The notes under the pieces: model-generated
Told to the model about the DNA's origin: nothing
The model's database searches: none
What the model saw: the letters and a program-made list of their open reading frames with translations, nothing else
Translations under genes and position numbers: made by a program
Shown here: piece by piece, positions 26,559 to 34,855 of the stretch
Layout of the letters: each line of letters starts with the position of its first letter
Numbering within the stretch: position 1 is the first letter of the stretch
Assembly: GCA_018780035.1 (NCBI GenBank)
Contig: JADMKE010000004.1
Coordinates: 485,493 to 549,492, forward strand
DNA length: 64,000 bases
Origin: Candidatus Sericytochromatia bacterium
Lineage (GTDB): Bacteria > Cyanobacteriota > Sericytochromatia > UBA7694
Direction: 5' to 3'

Positions 26559-27377
26559 TTAATAGTTCAGAAAGAAGGGGGGGAGGGCGTTGCCTTTTAT
26601 CCAGATGGCCGCTGTTTCTAAGCGAGGTATATTTTCGGGCAGGGGCAAGGCTATCAAGTCCCCTTTGGCGAGTTCAGATTTGACACAGGCCTCCAGGATA
26701 AAGCCGATCCCAATACCCGCCAAAACCAATGTTTTCATCATGCGCCAATGGTTGGTTTGGGCTTTGTATTGAATCGGTTGTTTTAAAAGGGAGCTGTCTT
26801 GAAATACCTCTGTAATTAAGGGCGTTGAATAATGGATAAAGTCGCAAGGGGGGCCTTTTTGGTACAGCTCAGGTGTGGAGATGACCGTCCAACGCAAAGC
26901 AGGTAAATCTGCTTTTTCAAACTGTGCGGGTGAAGGGCCTGTGATCAGAGCCGCATCTAAATATCCCGTGAGCAATAAACGCTGTAAATCAGGGGGGCGC
27001 ATGGGCAATACGCGTAAATCCACGTCAGGCCAGCGTTGTAGTAGTGTGGGTAAAATATCTTCCAGAAAGAGATGGCCAAAGAGTGGATCGATGCCCAGAT
27101 GAATTTGGCTGGGATGTGTCTGAAATTCTTTTTCAAGTTCACGTAAGTTTTGTAAAAGCCCGGGAATTTGATCTTTTAATAATTCACCTGCCCATGTCAG
27201 CTCATGTTTGCCGCCCTGTCGAATAAGCAGAGCATGCCCTGCCCAGCTTTCAAGAGCCAGGATATTTTTGCTCAGGGCCTGTTGACTGATTTTTAGTTTA
27301 CGGGCTGTTTCTGTATAGTTGCCAATTTCAATCAATTGTTGGAATTGCTGTAGCCAGTGGAGGGATAGGTTTTTCAA
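26559..27377 (-). CDS. LysR-family transcriptional regulator
   Basis: A 272-residue regulator starting at TTG 27377, preceded by GGAGA. Its N-terminal helix-turn-helix is a typical LysR one (IGNYTETARKLKISQQALSKNILALE). The effector domain is shorter than usual (ending at NALPPFFLNY). It is divergent from the 129-residue EF-hand lipoprotein, with 190 bp between them, which is the arrangement LysR regulators often have with a target gene. Confidence 0.88.
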   Translation of the reverse strand: MKNLSLHWLQQFQQLIEIGNYTETARKLKISQQALSKNILALESWAGHALLIRQGGKHELTWAGELLKDQIPGLLQNLRELEKEFQTHPSQIHLGIDPLFGHLFLEDILPTLLQRWPDVDLRVLPMRPPDLQRLLLTGYLDAALITGPSPAQFEKADLPALRWTVISTPELYQKGPPCDFIHYSTPLITEVFQDSSLLKQPIQYKAQTNHWRMMKTLVLAGIGIGFILEACVKSELAKGDLIALPLPENIPRLETAAIWIKGNALPPFFLNY

Positions 27378-27569
27378 AGGGTTTCTCCAGAAAGCTTTAC
27401 TGAGATTCTTTTCGAAATCAAACCATCAAAACTGAAGCTAAATAGAGACCCTTGTTGAAACAAAATAGTGGTAAGATCTACTCCTTTTTTGCGCTTTACA
27501 GCAAGTAGCTCCAATGATTCACTTGAGTATAAGTCAAGATTAAAAGAAAGAAATAATCACGAGTTGGAC

Positions 27570-27959
27570 ATGAAAACTACAAGATTAATTTTGAGTCTGT
27601 TGCCCTTTTTGGTCGCTTGTTCTGTAAGCCCCTCTCTTAATATGCCTTTGCAATCCAGTTTGAGCAATCCAGGGCCCGTCCTTTCTGATTCTCCGCCTAC
27701 GGCAGATGCATATGCACTGGGCTATCGCTTTGAAAACGTCGACAAAGACCAAAGTGGGAAGATTGATCTGTATGAGTTTCTTGAGGCCAATCGCACTTGG
27801 CTTTTTAATAATCCCGTTGCTGATACACGGACTTTTCAATCCTTTGATCAAGATAAAAACAATCACCTCAACAGATATGAACATGGCTTGTGGTTGGCCG
27901 ATAAAATGTCTGTTTGGTGTGTTTCGGATCCTACCGCAGCAATTTGCCAACGAAGATAG
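27570..27959 (+). CDS. Small EF-hand lipoprotein (129 aa)
   Basis: I use ATG 27570, giving a lipoprotein signal with Cys17 in LVAC. Two EF-hand loops are visible: DKDQSGKIDLYE (58-69, canonical) and DQDKNNHLNRYE (93-104, Asn instead of Gly at position 6). A short C-terminus contains two more cysteines (SVWCV, AAICQ) that could form a disulphide. Divergent from the two LysR genes. Same architecture as the 205-residue EF-hand lipoprotein, but the sequences differ outside the loops. Confidence 0.8.
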   Translation: MKTTRLILSLLPFLVACSVSPSLNMPLQSSLSNPGPVLSDSPPTADAYALGYRFENVDKDQSGKIDLYEFLEANRTWLFNNPVADTRTFQSFDQDKNNHLNRYEHGLWLADKMSVWCVSDPTAAICQRR

Positions 27960-28038
27960 ATTTCTGAGTGATTTAACCGAGGCCTTTATTTTTGCATTGC
28001 TCTGCACAGGGCACATTGACCTGGCAGATCAGTGCCTT

Positions 28039-28587
28039 TTAAGGCAGCGGCAAAATCACCGTCACAGCGCCGCGCAGATCACCTTCTTTGTAGCCGGTGG
28101 CCTGATCGCTCGGGTAGTGTTGCTTGAGCAAGGCCTTGACCTCGGGCTTGATTTGGGCCGGGGCCCCGTGGCATTGCAAGCAGGCTGATTGAATTTTGAT
28201 GGGTTTGAGATAACGCAGCGTGGATTTGCCTTGGTGAGTGACTATTTCTGCGTGTTCTGCGGGGATATTGCTGGGGCTTTTCTGCCACTGGGTCAGCCAT
28301 TTTTGCTCGTAGGCATCGGGTTTATTCGCTGGGTTGCGGTGTTTGAGTGCCACCCGCCGGATCTGTAAATGGTGTTTTTTTGCGACATTTTTGGCAATGC
28401 TGGGAGCCACTTGGCTGCAGACTTTCACTGCTTCGGGTGCGCCTTTGCTGCTCAGGGTACTTTTGAGGGTGGTTTGCAGTTCAGCGAGCAGGGCTTTGCT
28501 GGCTGTGCGCGCCTGTTCCAAGGCTTGGGGTGGCGGCGAAGCTGCCATGAGCAAGAGCATGAATGGCAGGAGCAGTTTCTTCTTCAT
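28039..28587 (-). CDS. Tll0287-like (DUF3365) c-type haem protein
   Basis: ATG 28587 with GAGGTG upstream gives 182 residues; the longer frame has no support. A signal peptide (MKKKLLLPFMLLLMAASPPP) precedes a helical segment and then the Tll0287-like fold, with a single haem-binding CLQCH motif and the family end motif GYKEGDLRGAVTVILP. Members are periplasmic single-haem proteins, often domains of sensor kinases; here it is free-standing. Redox or gas sensing or electron transfer is plausible. Confidence 0.85.
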   Translation of the reverse strand: MKKKLLLPFMLLLMAASPPPQALEQARTASKALLAELQTTLKSTLSSKGAPEAVKVCSQVAPSIAKNVAKKHHLQIRRVALKHRNPANKPDAYEQKWLTQWQKSPSNIPAEHAEIVTHQGKSTLRYLKPIKIQSACLQCHGAPAQIKPEVKALLKQHYPSDQATGYKEGDLRGAVTVILPLP

Positions 28588-28615
28588 GGCAAACACCTCT
28601 TTTAATACTGTGCCC

Positions 28616-28644
28616 AGTATAGTATGATCGCCACATTTACTCAA
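28616..28644 (-). promoter_or_regulatory. Promoter of the Tll0287-like gene
   Basis: On the minus strand TTGAGT (28644-28639) and TATACT (28621-28616) are spaced by exactly 17 bp, 29 bp upstream of the start codon at 28587. Both boxes match consensus at four or five positions. Confidence 0.6.
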
Positions 28645-28652
28645 GTCCGTCT

Positions 28653-28682
28653 TTGAATCAAATTTGCCAAACACGTTAAAAT
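28653..28682 (+). promoter_or_regulatory. Promoter of the GT2 gene, placed for a leaderless transcript
   Basis: TTGAAT (28653-28658) and TAAAAT (28677-28682) are spaced by 18 bp. The -10 ends seven bases before the ATG at 28690, and there is no Shine-Dalgarno, so the mRNA probably begins at or near the start codon. Confidence 0.5.
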
Positions 28683-28689
28683 AGCAGAT

Positions 28690-29535
28690 ATGTTGCTCTC
28701 TGCCTGCCTGATTGTCAAAAACGAAGCTGAAGTTCTGCCGCGCTGCCTGCAAAGCTTGCAGGGAGTGGCGGATGAGATCGTTTTGGTGGATACGGGCTCA
28801 ATTGATCAGACCCAGGAAATTGCAAGGCGGTTTGGGGCAAAGATCTTTGAATTGCCCTGGTCTCAGCACTTTGGTCAAACCCGCAATTTTGCGCTGGCCC
28901 AGGCCCAAGCCGATTGGATTTTTAGTATCGACGCGGATGAGTGGCTGACACCTGCCGCTGGTTTGACCCTCAAAGCACATTTGCGGGTTGCTGCACCTGC
29001 GATTTATGCATTGAAGTGGCAACAGCACCCGGCGTTGCCCTGGAGTCAAAAAGCTGTGCTCTTTCCCAATCACAGAGGGGTGGCTTATCTGGGGCGGGTA
29101 CACGAATTGCCTTGGGATGCCTTCGGTCAATTGGCTTTTGCGCTTTTGCCCGAAATGACCCTGTCTCATGCCCCAACCTCTTCTCCCCTCTCGCCATCCA
29201 AAATAGCGAATTACCGGGAATTATTGCAGCAAGACCTCACTCATTCCAACCCCTTGGAGCGCTTTCATGCCCTGCGCCACTGGGCCCAAAGTGAGCTGAT
29301 GCTTCACAGCGATCGCGCTGCTGAGGAGGCCTTGCTTCAGGCCTGGGCGTTGGTGCCGCAATTGCCATTGGCCTGTCGCTTGTGGGGGGCCTCGGTGCTG
29401 GATTCTCTCTTGTTTTTGGCCTGTGAGGCCCGAGACGAAGCCGCTTATACCCATTGGCGGCAGGTCTATGCCTTGCACTATCCCGAAAGTGAGAAGTTGC
29501 GGCAATTGCCTGAAAATTGGAACACGATACAATAG
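28690..29535 (+). CDS. Family 2 glycosyltransferase
   Basis: A 281-residue GT-A type enzyme. SACLIVKNEAEVLPRCLQSL is the opening strand and helix of SunS/WaaE-like GT2 enzymes; DEIVLVDTGSIDQT holds the nucleotide-binding Asp and SIDADEWL the metal-binding DxD. Residues 170-281 are helical, with TPR-like spacing. Donor and acceptor are unknown; related enzymes glycosylate proteins or LPS cores. It shares the VDTGS..QT and DADE motifs with the large GT2-TPR protein at 57315-59123. Confidence 0.87.
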   Translation: MLLSACLIVKNEAEVLPRCLQSLQGVADEIVLVDTGSIDQTQEIARRFGAKIFELPWSQHFGQTRNFALAQAQADWIFSIDADEWLTPAAGLTLKAHLRVAAPAIYALKWQQHPALPWSQKAVLFPNHRGVAYLGRVHELPWDAFGQLAFALLPEMTLSHAPTSSPLSPSKIANYRELLQQDLTHSNPLERFHALRHWAQSELMLHSDRAAEEALLQAWALVPQLPLACRLWGASVLDSLLFLACEARDEAAYTHWRQVYALHYPESEKLRQLPENWNTIQ

Positions 29536-29586
29536 GGGGGCGGTTGGTCTCACTTGCCAATCAGATTATTAAAGACGGAATCGCCG

Positions 29587-30048
29587 ATGAAATCCCAAAC
29601 GTTTGTTTTGAGTCTGTTTTGCTCTGCCTTGCTCTCGTTGTCTGTTCTGCCTGCTATTCCTGTTTTTGCGGCAAGACCCGAGAAACCCCATCCCCTCGAT
29701 CAAGAAATGGAAAGCTGCATGCAAAAAAATGATTCCACACTGGGCATGCAAGACTGTTATGTGGCTTATGCCCAGCGCTGGGATCAGCTTTTGAATAAAT
29801 ACTACCAATCACTCGGTGGAGACAAAAACGCCACTTTGCGCAACAGCCAAGTGGCCTGGCTCAAATACCGCGATGCGGAATTTCGCCGGATTGAAATCAA
29901 GTACCAAGCGCTCTACAAAAAAATGGGGGGTGGGACGATCTATTCGTTGCTGGCTGGTTCAGACAAATTGCAGGTCGTGCGCCAGCGGGTTTTGCTGCTG
30001 CTGGCAGATCATGAACTCAATACCTGTGGCATGGAAGGCTGTGATTAA
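29587..30048 (+). CDS. LprI-like (DUF1311) secreted protein
   Basis: ATG 29587 is preferred, with ACGGAA upstream and a signal peptide ending around VFA-ARPEK. The 153-residue product has the LprI pattern: four Cys (SCMQ, QDCYV, NTCG, EGCD), a helical body with YAQRWDQLLNKYYQSL and NSQVAWLKYRDAEF. LprI of Mycobacterium inhibits lysozyme; most members are uncharacterised. The stop codon overlaps that of the convergent carrier gene by two bases. Confidence 0.82.
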   Translation: MKSQTFVLSLFCSALLSLSVLPAIPVFAARPEKPHPLDQEMESCMQKNDSTLGMQDCYVAYAQRWDQLLNKYYQSLGGDKNATLRNSQVAWLKYRDAEFRRIEIKYQALYKKMGGGTIYSLLAGSDKLQVVRQRVLLLLADHELNTCGMEGCD

Positions 30049-31577
30049 CTTGTTTTAGGCTCAGGTTGCTGGGGTTTGGTTTGGTCATATTTGTGGCCTG
30101 TATAGCCGATCGCAAAGAGCCAGCACAGCACCACACCCATAGCCAAGCCGAGGGCAATCCAATCGCCATAGTGGGAGGGGCTTTTGAGCAGAGAGACTAT
30201 TAAAAATCCCAGCACAATTTTTAAGATCGAAGCCGAGACGTCTCCCAAGCGCATAATCGGGCCTTCGATCAGGGGTTTGAGTTTAAAGCGGATATCTTCA
30301 GAAGTGACAGTATAGAGCAATTCTTTGCTGGCATTGTTGAGCGAATAATTGAGGGCCCCGCCGACCACCAAGACGATTTGCAGCAGCATCAGATCGAGTG
30401 GAAACAAAAAGGCCACCCCCGCGAAGAGAAAAAAGATTGGCAGGATCAAACTGGAGAAGCGCAGCCCCAAATGGCGAAAGAGGGGCCGGGAGACCACCAG
30501 CAGCAGGATGGCCCCCAAGATGCCGTGGTATTTATATGTTTGTGAGAAAAAGTCACGCATACCCGCTTCTTTTTCTGATGTGTAAGTTTTCAGCTTTTTT
30601 TCAAATTGGGGGATAAGCAGGGGATCCAATTGGTGGGTCTGAAAAAAAGTCTGGACGGTGGCTGTGTGTTTATCTTGCGGGACTTGTTTCAATTGATTCA
30701 GCAAAGCCAGGCCTTCTGCAGGCGGTACTTTGAGCCAATTAAAATTTACATGGTAGGTTTTTTCAGAGTAGGTGGTATTGATAATCTTCTGGCTTTGAAA
30801 ATCCATCAGGGTATTAAACAGGGCCAAGCCAAAAACCATGATGGCAATACCGCGCACATAGCGGTTGCGCCAAATTTCAAGCAGATCGTCGAAGCCTTTG
30901 GATGAGACTTTTTCAGCGGCCAAAGTGCTGTCTGTGCTGGCTTCAGATGGGTGTGTTGCTGTTGGAATGGCTGGGGTTGGTGATTTTTCTGCGGCCCGAA
31001 TGGCCAACAAAAGCAGTCCCAAAGCAGCCCCCATTGACATCGCCGCCACAAGCAGAGCCTGATCTTTAAAACTGCTGCGGGCAATCCAACTGGAGACCTC
31101 TGCCCCCAAAATATTGCCAATGGTGCCCCCGAGGGCGACAAAACCAAAGCTGCGTTCGCCTTGGGTGGGTGAAAAAATCGTGTTGATGCAGCTCCAGATC
31201 AGGGCCACCGCCAGCAAAAAATAGACCGAGGCCCAAAAATAAAAGATCACCATTGCGGTTTTTCCACCCACGGGCAGATAGACCCAAAAAACCAGTTTAC
31301 AGGCCATCAAAAGCAAATAAGTCAAAACAATTAAGCGGTACTTGGGAATCAGATCGCAAAAATAATTAAAGACCTTGGTCACAGCCAGTGATAGAATTGG
31401 GGCGATCAGGTAGAAAAAAGGCAGAAGACTATCGTCAAAACTGCTTAAAAACTGGGAGTTCCGCAGGGGTTTGACCAAATAATACGAGAGCAGCAGAAAA
31501 AATACGCCGAGAAAGCTATAGACTGTCTTGGCGATTTCTCCCCGGCGTGCACCGGTGATCCATTCAATCATCTGCAT
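30045..31577 (-). CDS. NTT/TLC-like major-facilitator carrier
   Basis: ATG 31577 gives 510 residues with 11-12 predicted membrane helices (e.g. YSFLGVFFLLLSYYLVKPLRNS, where the Lys/Arg in the first helix is typical). Sequence order resembles the nucleotide transporter-like subgroup of MFS, first known from obligate intracellular bacteria as ATP/ADP translocases but common, with unknown substrates, in free-living species. A hydrophilic insert with KSPTPAIPTATHPSEAS lies in the central loop and a soluble segment of about 60 residues lies in the second half. No evidence here for nucleotide import. A TACAAT hexamer lies six bases before the start. Confidence 0.7.
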   Translation of the reverse strand: MQMIEWITGARRGEIAKTVYSFLGVFFLLLSYYLVKPLRNSQFLSSFDDSLLPFFYLIAPILSLAVTKVFNYFCDLIPKYRLIVLTYLLLMACKLVFWVYLPVGGKTAMVIFYFWASVYFLLAVALIWSCINTIFSPTQGERSFGFVALGGTIGNILGAEVSSWIARSSFKDQALLVAAMSMGAALGLLLLAIRAAEKSPTPAIPTATHPSEASTDSTLAAEKVSSKGFDDLLEIWRNRYVRGIAIMVFGLALFNTLMDFQSQKIINTTYSEKTYHVNFNWLKVPPAEGLALLNQLKQVPQDKHTATVQTFFQTHQLDPLLIPQFEKKLKTYTSEKEAGMRDFFSQTYKYHGILGAILLLVVSRPLFRHLGLRFSSLILPIFFLFAGVAFLFPLDLMLLQIVLVVGGALNYSLNNASKELLYTVTSEDIRFKLKPLIEGPIMRLGDVSASILKIVLGFLIVSLLKSPSHYGDWIALGLAMGVVLCWLFAIGYTGHKYDQTKPQQPEPKTS

Positions 31578-31583
31578 GGCTCT

Positions 31584-31589
31584 ATTGTA
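31584..31589 (-). promoter_or_regulatory. Candidate -10 box of a leaderless carrier transcript
   Basis: TACAAT (minus strand 31589-31584) ends six bases before ATG 31577; no -35 with good match and no clear ribosome-binding site is seen. Confidence 0.35.
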
Positions 31590-31735
31590 CTCCGGCTGCT
31601 TTGTGGGGAATGTAGCAGGTGTAACATTGACACTTTTTTTTGTGAATTTACCCAATGACTCACTGAAGGGCTTTCCAGCGCTTATAATGAAAAAAAACGC
31701 CCTGTTCCTCAAGATACAGAGACAAAGGATATTTT

Positions 31736-34162
31736 ATGCCAGCCAAAATTGCTGAAGAATTGATACCCGAAGTTTTAACCGAAGAGCCCGCTGTGGGGGA
31801 TGAAACACCCGCAAAAGAGCTGATTGTGGTCTCAGAGGTCTTGCCCGAAACCCTCACCATTATGCCCTTTCACCCCCGTCCTGTTTTTCCCAATGTGCTG
31901 ATGCCTTTTACCTTTTCGGGTGAGCGTTACCTCGAATTGCTCAAAGACAGTTGGGAAAATGGCAACCGCATGTTTGGCCTGGTTTTGGTTAAAAAAGAAA
32001 ACCCCGACGATCTTTTTGCCTCTGAACTCTATGAAGTGGGTACGATTATCAAGATTTTTAAGGTCAATGTACCCAGTGACGGTGTGATCCAGATTTTGGG
32101 CCAGGGTCTGCAGCGCTTTTCGCGGGTCAAGACCTTGCAAACTGAGCCACTCTTGCGTTGGGAGGTGGCATACCATCCCGATCCCCAGACCAAACCCAGC
32201 GATGAACAAAAGGCCTATACCTTGGCGATTATGTCCGCAGTCAAAGAATTATTGCGGCTGAGCCCGATTCTGCAAGAGTCGGTCAAAATGCTGCTTTCAC
32301 AAATGACCTACGACAATGCCGTGACGCTGATGGACGTGGTCTCTTCGATTTTGGGGGCAGATCCAGATAAGCTCCAGGATTTACTCGAAACCTTTGATCT
32401 CAGCCGCCGCAGCGAAAAATTGCTACTCCTGCTCAAAGAAGAGTTGGAAGTGATGATGATCCAGGAAAAAATCCAGACCCAGATCAACGAAAAGGTCAAT
32501 AAACAACAAAAAGACTTTTTTCTGCGTGAACAGCTCAAGATGATCAAAAAAGAGCTGGGCATGGAAAAAGACGACAAAACCACTGAAATAGATAAATTCG
32601 AAGCCCGCCTGCCCAAGCTCAAACTGAGTGAAGAAGCCGATAAAGTCATTCAAGAGGAACTCAATAAACTGGGCATGATGGAGACCCATTCGGCTGAATA
32701 CCAGGTGACCCGCAATTATCTCGACACCCTGACCAGCCTGCCCTGGGGAAACTACTCCAAAGACAACCTCAATATCCCCAAAGCCCGGCGGGTGCTCAAC
32801 GCCACCCATTATGGTCTGGACGATGTCAAACAGACCATTCTGGAGCTGATCAGCACGATCCGCAAACGCGGCAGTTTAACCGGCAGCATTCTCTGTCTGG
32901 TGGGGCCGCCCGGTGTCGGCAAAACCTCGATTGGCCGTTCCATTGCAGATGCCCTCAGCCGGGAGTTTTTCAGGTTTTCGCTCGGTGGCATGCGTGACGA
33001 AGCGGAGATCAAAGGCCATCGCCGGACATATATTGGCGCCATGCCCGGCAAATTGATTCAGGCGATCAAACGCACGGGCACAGCCAATCCGGTGATTATG
33101 TTGGATGAAATCGACAAACTGGGCGCGAGCTTTCGCGGCGACCCTGCTTCGGCCCTGCTCGAAGTGCTCGATCCGGAGCAAAACAAAGACTTTCTCGACC
33201 ATTATCTCGATGTGCGTTTTGATCTCTCAAAAGTGCTGTTTATCACCACGGCCAATCAGCTTGATACCATTCCTGGGCCCCTGCTGGACCGCATGGAGAT
33301 CATTCGTCTCTCGGGTTATATTCTCGAAGAGAAATTGCAGATTGCAAAAAAATACCTGATTCCCCGCCAACGTGAGCAACACGGTCTGAGCGAGGCTGAA
33401 ATTCAGATCTCCGATGGCTCTTTGCGCATGATTATTGACAAATACGCCCGTGAAGCCGGGGTGCGCAATTTGGAGAATCAGCTGAAAAAAATTATGCGCG
33501 AAGTGACCTTGCGCATGGCTGAGAAAAAGGGTGAAACGTTTAAAGTCAGCACCCGCGACGTAGAAAAATACCTCGGCAAGCCGCGTTTTAACCCCGAAGA
33601 GATTTACGACGAACAGGTGCCCGGTGTGACCATTGGCTTGGCTTGGACCGCAATGGGCGGCGCGATTTTGCATATCGAAGCGGCAGCACTCAGCACCAAA
33701 GGAGGGGGATTTAAACAAACCGGCCAACTCGGTGACGTGATGAAAGAGTCCACCCAGATTGCCTATACCTGTGTGCGCGCTCTGCTCGATCAGGAAAAGG
33801 CCCACAAAACCTTTTTTGAACAGCATATGATCCATTTGCATGTGCCCGAAGGGGCCACGCCCAAAGACGGTCCTTCGGCGGGGATTACCATGGCGCTGGC
33901 ACTGTATTCCTTGGCCACGGGCAAGGCTGTGCCACGCCGGATAGGTATGACTGGCGAACTGACCCTGACGGGCAAGGTCTTGCCCATTGGGGGGCTGCGC
34001 GAAAAGGCCATTGCGGCCAAGCGCTCTGGGGTCTTTGAGCTGATCTTTCCCGAGGCCAATCGCCGCGATTTTGATGATTTGCCTGCTTATATCCGCAAGG
34101 GATTGCAGGTGCATTTTGTCAAACATTTTAGCCAGGTGCTTGAGTTGGCGTATGCCGACTGA
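31736..34162 (+). CDS. lon: ATP-dependent protease Lon
   Basis: Cytoplasmic serine-lysine protease that unfolds and degrades damaged and regulatory proteins. The 808-residue product has the substrate-binding LON domain (about 40-245), coiled-coil connector, AAA module (Walker A GPPGVGKT at 390-397, Walker B MLDEIDKLG) and the protease domain with Ser714 in KDGPSAGITMA and Lys757 in GGLREKAIAAKRSG, 43 residues apart as in E. coli. The N-terminal 40 residues (acidic, Val/Pro/Glu) are an extension. AAAGGAT precedes the ATG, and a TATAAT hexamer lies at 31683-31688. Confidence 0.98.
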   Translation: MPAKIAEELIPEVLTEEPAVGDETPAKELIVVSEVLPETLTIMPFHPRPVFPNVLMPFTFSGERYLELLKDSWENGNRMFGLVLVKKENPDDLFASELYEVGTIIKIFKVNVPSDGVIQILGQGLQRFSRVKTLQTEPLLRWEVAYHPDPQTKPSDEQKAYTLAIMSAVKELLRLSPILQESVKMLLSQMTYDNAVTLMDVVSSILGADPDKLQDLLETFDLSRRSEKLLLLLKEELEVMMIQEKIQTQINEKVNKQQKDFFLREQLKMIKKELGMEKDDKTTEIDKFEARLPKLKLSEEADKVIQEELNKLGMMETHSAEYQVTRNYLDTLTSLPWGNYSKDNLNIPKARRVLNATHYGLDDVKQTILELISTIRKRGSLTGSILCLVGPPGVGKTSIGRSIADALSREFFRFSLGGMRDEAEIKGHRRTYIGAMPGKLIQAIKRTGTANPVIMLDEIDKLGASFRGDPASALLEVLDPEQNKDFLDHYLDVRFDLSKVLFITTANQLDTIPGPLLDRMEIIRLSGYILEEKLQIAKKYLIPRQREQHGLSEAEIQISDGSLRMIIDKYAREAGVRNLENQLKKIMREVTLRMAEKKGETFKVSTRDVEKYLGKPRFNPEEIYDEQVPGVTIGLAWTAMGGAILHIEAAALSTKGGGFKQTGQLGDVMKESTQIAYTCVRALLDQEKAHKTFFEQHMIHLHVPEGATPKDGPSAGITMALALYSLATGKAVPRRIGMTGELTLTGKVLPIGGLREKAIAAKRSGVFELIFPEANRRDFDDLPAYIRKGLQVHFVKHFSQVLELAYAD

Positions 34163-34685
34163 GATCTGCCTGCGTTTGGCCAAGGTCACAGATCTGCCCT
34201 TTATTCAGCAGGTCTTTCGCGAGGTGCTGCCGCTGTATTCCGGGCTGATGCCCGGCACCTTTGAGGGCAATATTGAGACCCTTGATCAGCTGATCGCGAG
34301 CGAACAGCCCTTTTCGGTCACGGGTCTGAGTGCCGAGCTGATTGAGGTGGCCGGCCTGCCGCAGGGCTTTTTGGCCTGGGCCGTTTTGGATGCTGGGCCG
34401 GTCTATCTGGCCTCGCTGCATTTTTTGGCCTCGGCCCGGCGCCAAGGCCTGGGGGGGCGGGCACTGGCACTCTGGGAGCAAACGCTCAAAGAACGAGGTT
34501 TTCGCAGCGTGTATCTGCTCGCACACCGCGAAGCCACTTGGGCCGTGAATTTCTACCTCAAACAGGGCTATGCCGTGCTGGCGGAGGAACCCTCGGCTAT
34601 TTTGGCCCTGACCAGTGAGCAGATTGAACATCTGCTCACACCCGGTTTGCTGTTGATTGGCAAAACCTGGGAGCTGAATCTATGA
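34152..34685 (+). CDS. GNAT-family N-acetyltransferase
   Basis: The start is ATG 34152 (MPTEICLRLAK), inside the last codons of lon, giving 177 residues. The acetyl-CoA loop is ARRQGLGGRAL (motif A) and the C-terminal strand pattern is NFYLKQGYAVL. Substrate unknown. Overlap with lon and the ATGA overlap with the small membrane protein imply coupled translation in a lon operon. Confidence 0.85.
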   Translation: MPTEICLRLAKVTDLPFIQQVFREVLPLYSGLMPGTFEGNIETLDQLIASEQPFSVTGLSAELIEVAGLPQGFLAWAVLDAGPVYLASLHFLASARRQGLGGRALALWEQTLKERGFRSVYLLAHREATWAVNFYLKQGYAVLAEEPSAILALTSEQIEHLLTPGLLLIGKTWELNL

Positions 34686-34855
34686 GGCGCCGCATTCCCT
34701 GGTTGACCCTGGTTCTGCTTGTGATGGTGCTGATCACGGTCTTCGAAGCGGATTTAGAGGCTGGCCATTGGCTACAGGCCGGGTTCAAATTGGCTGGGCT
34801 GGTTCTGGTCTGTGCGGGGATCTGGGGCTTTAATATCTGGCGCAGGCAGCGCTGA
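34682..34855 (+). CDS. 57-residue two-helix membrane protein
   Basis: An ATG overlapping the acetyltransferase stop (ATGA) opens a 57-codon frame: MRRRIPWLTLVLL, two hydrophobic helices (about 7-20 and 36-51) separated by a short acidic loop, and a basic C-terminus (NIWRRQR). This positive-charge pattern at both ends fits a hairpin with both termini in the cytoplasm. Its last 84 bases lie antisense to the end of the convergent beta-strand-rich gene. Too short for the usual length cut-off, but coupling, charge and hydrophobicity support it. Function unknown. Confidence 0.6.
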   Translation: MRRRIPWLTLVLLVMVLITVFEADLEAGHWLQAGFKLAGLVLVCAGIWGFNIWRRQR

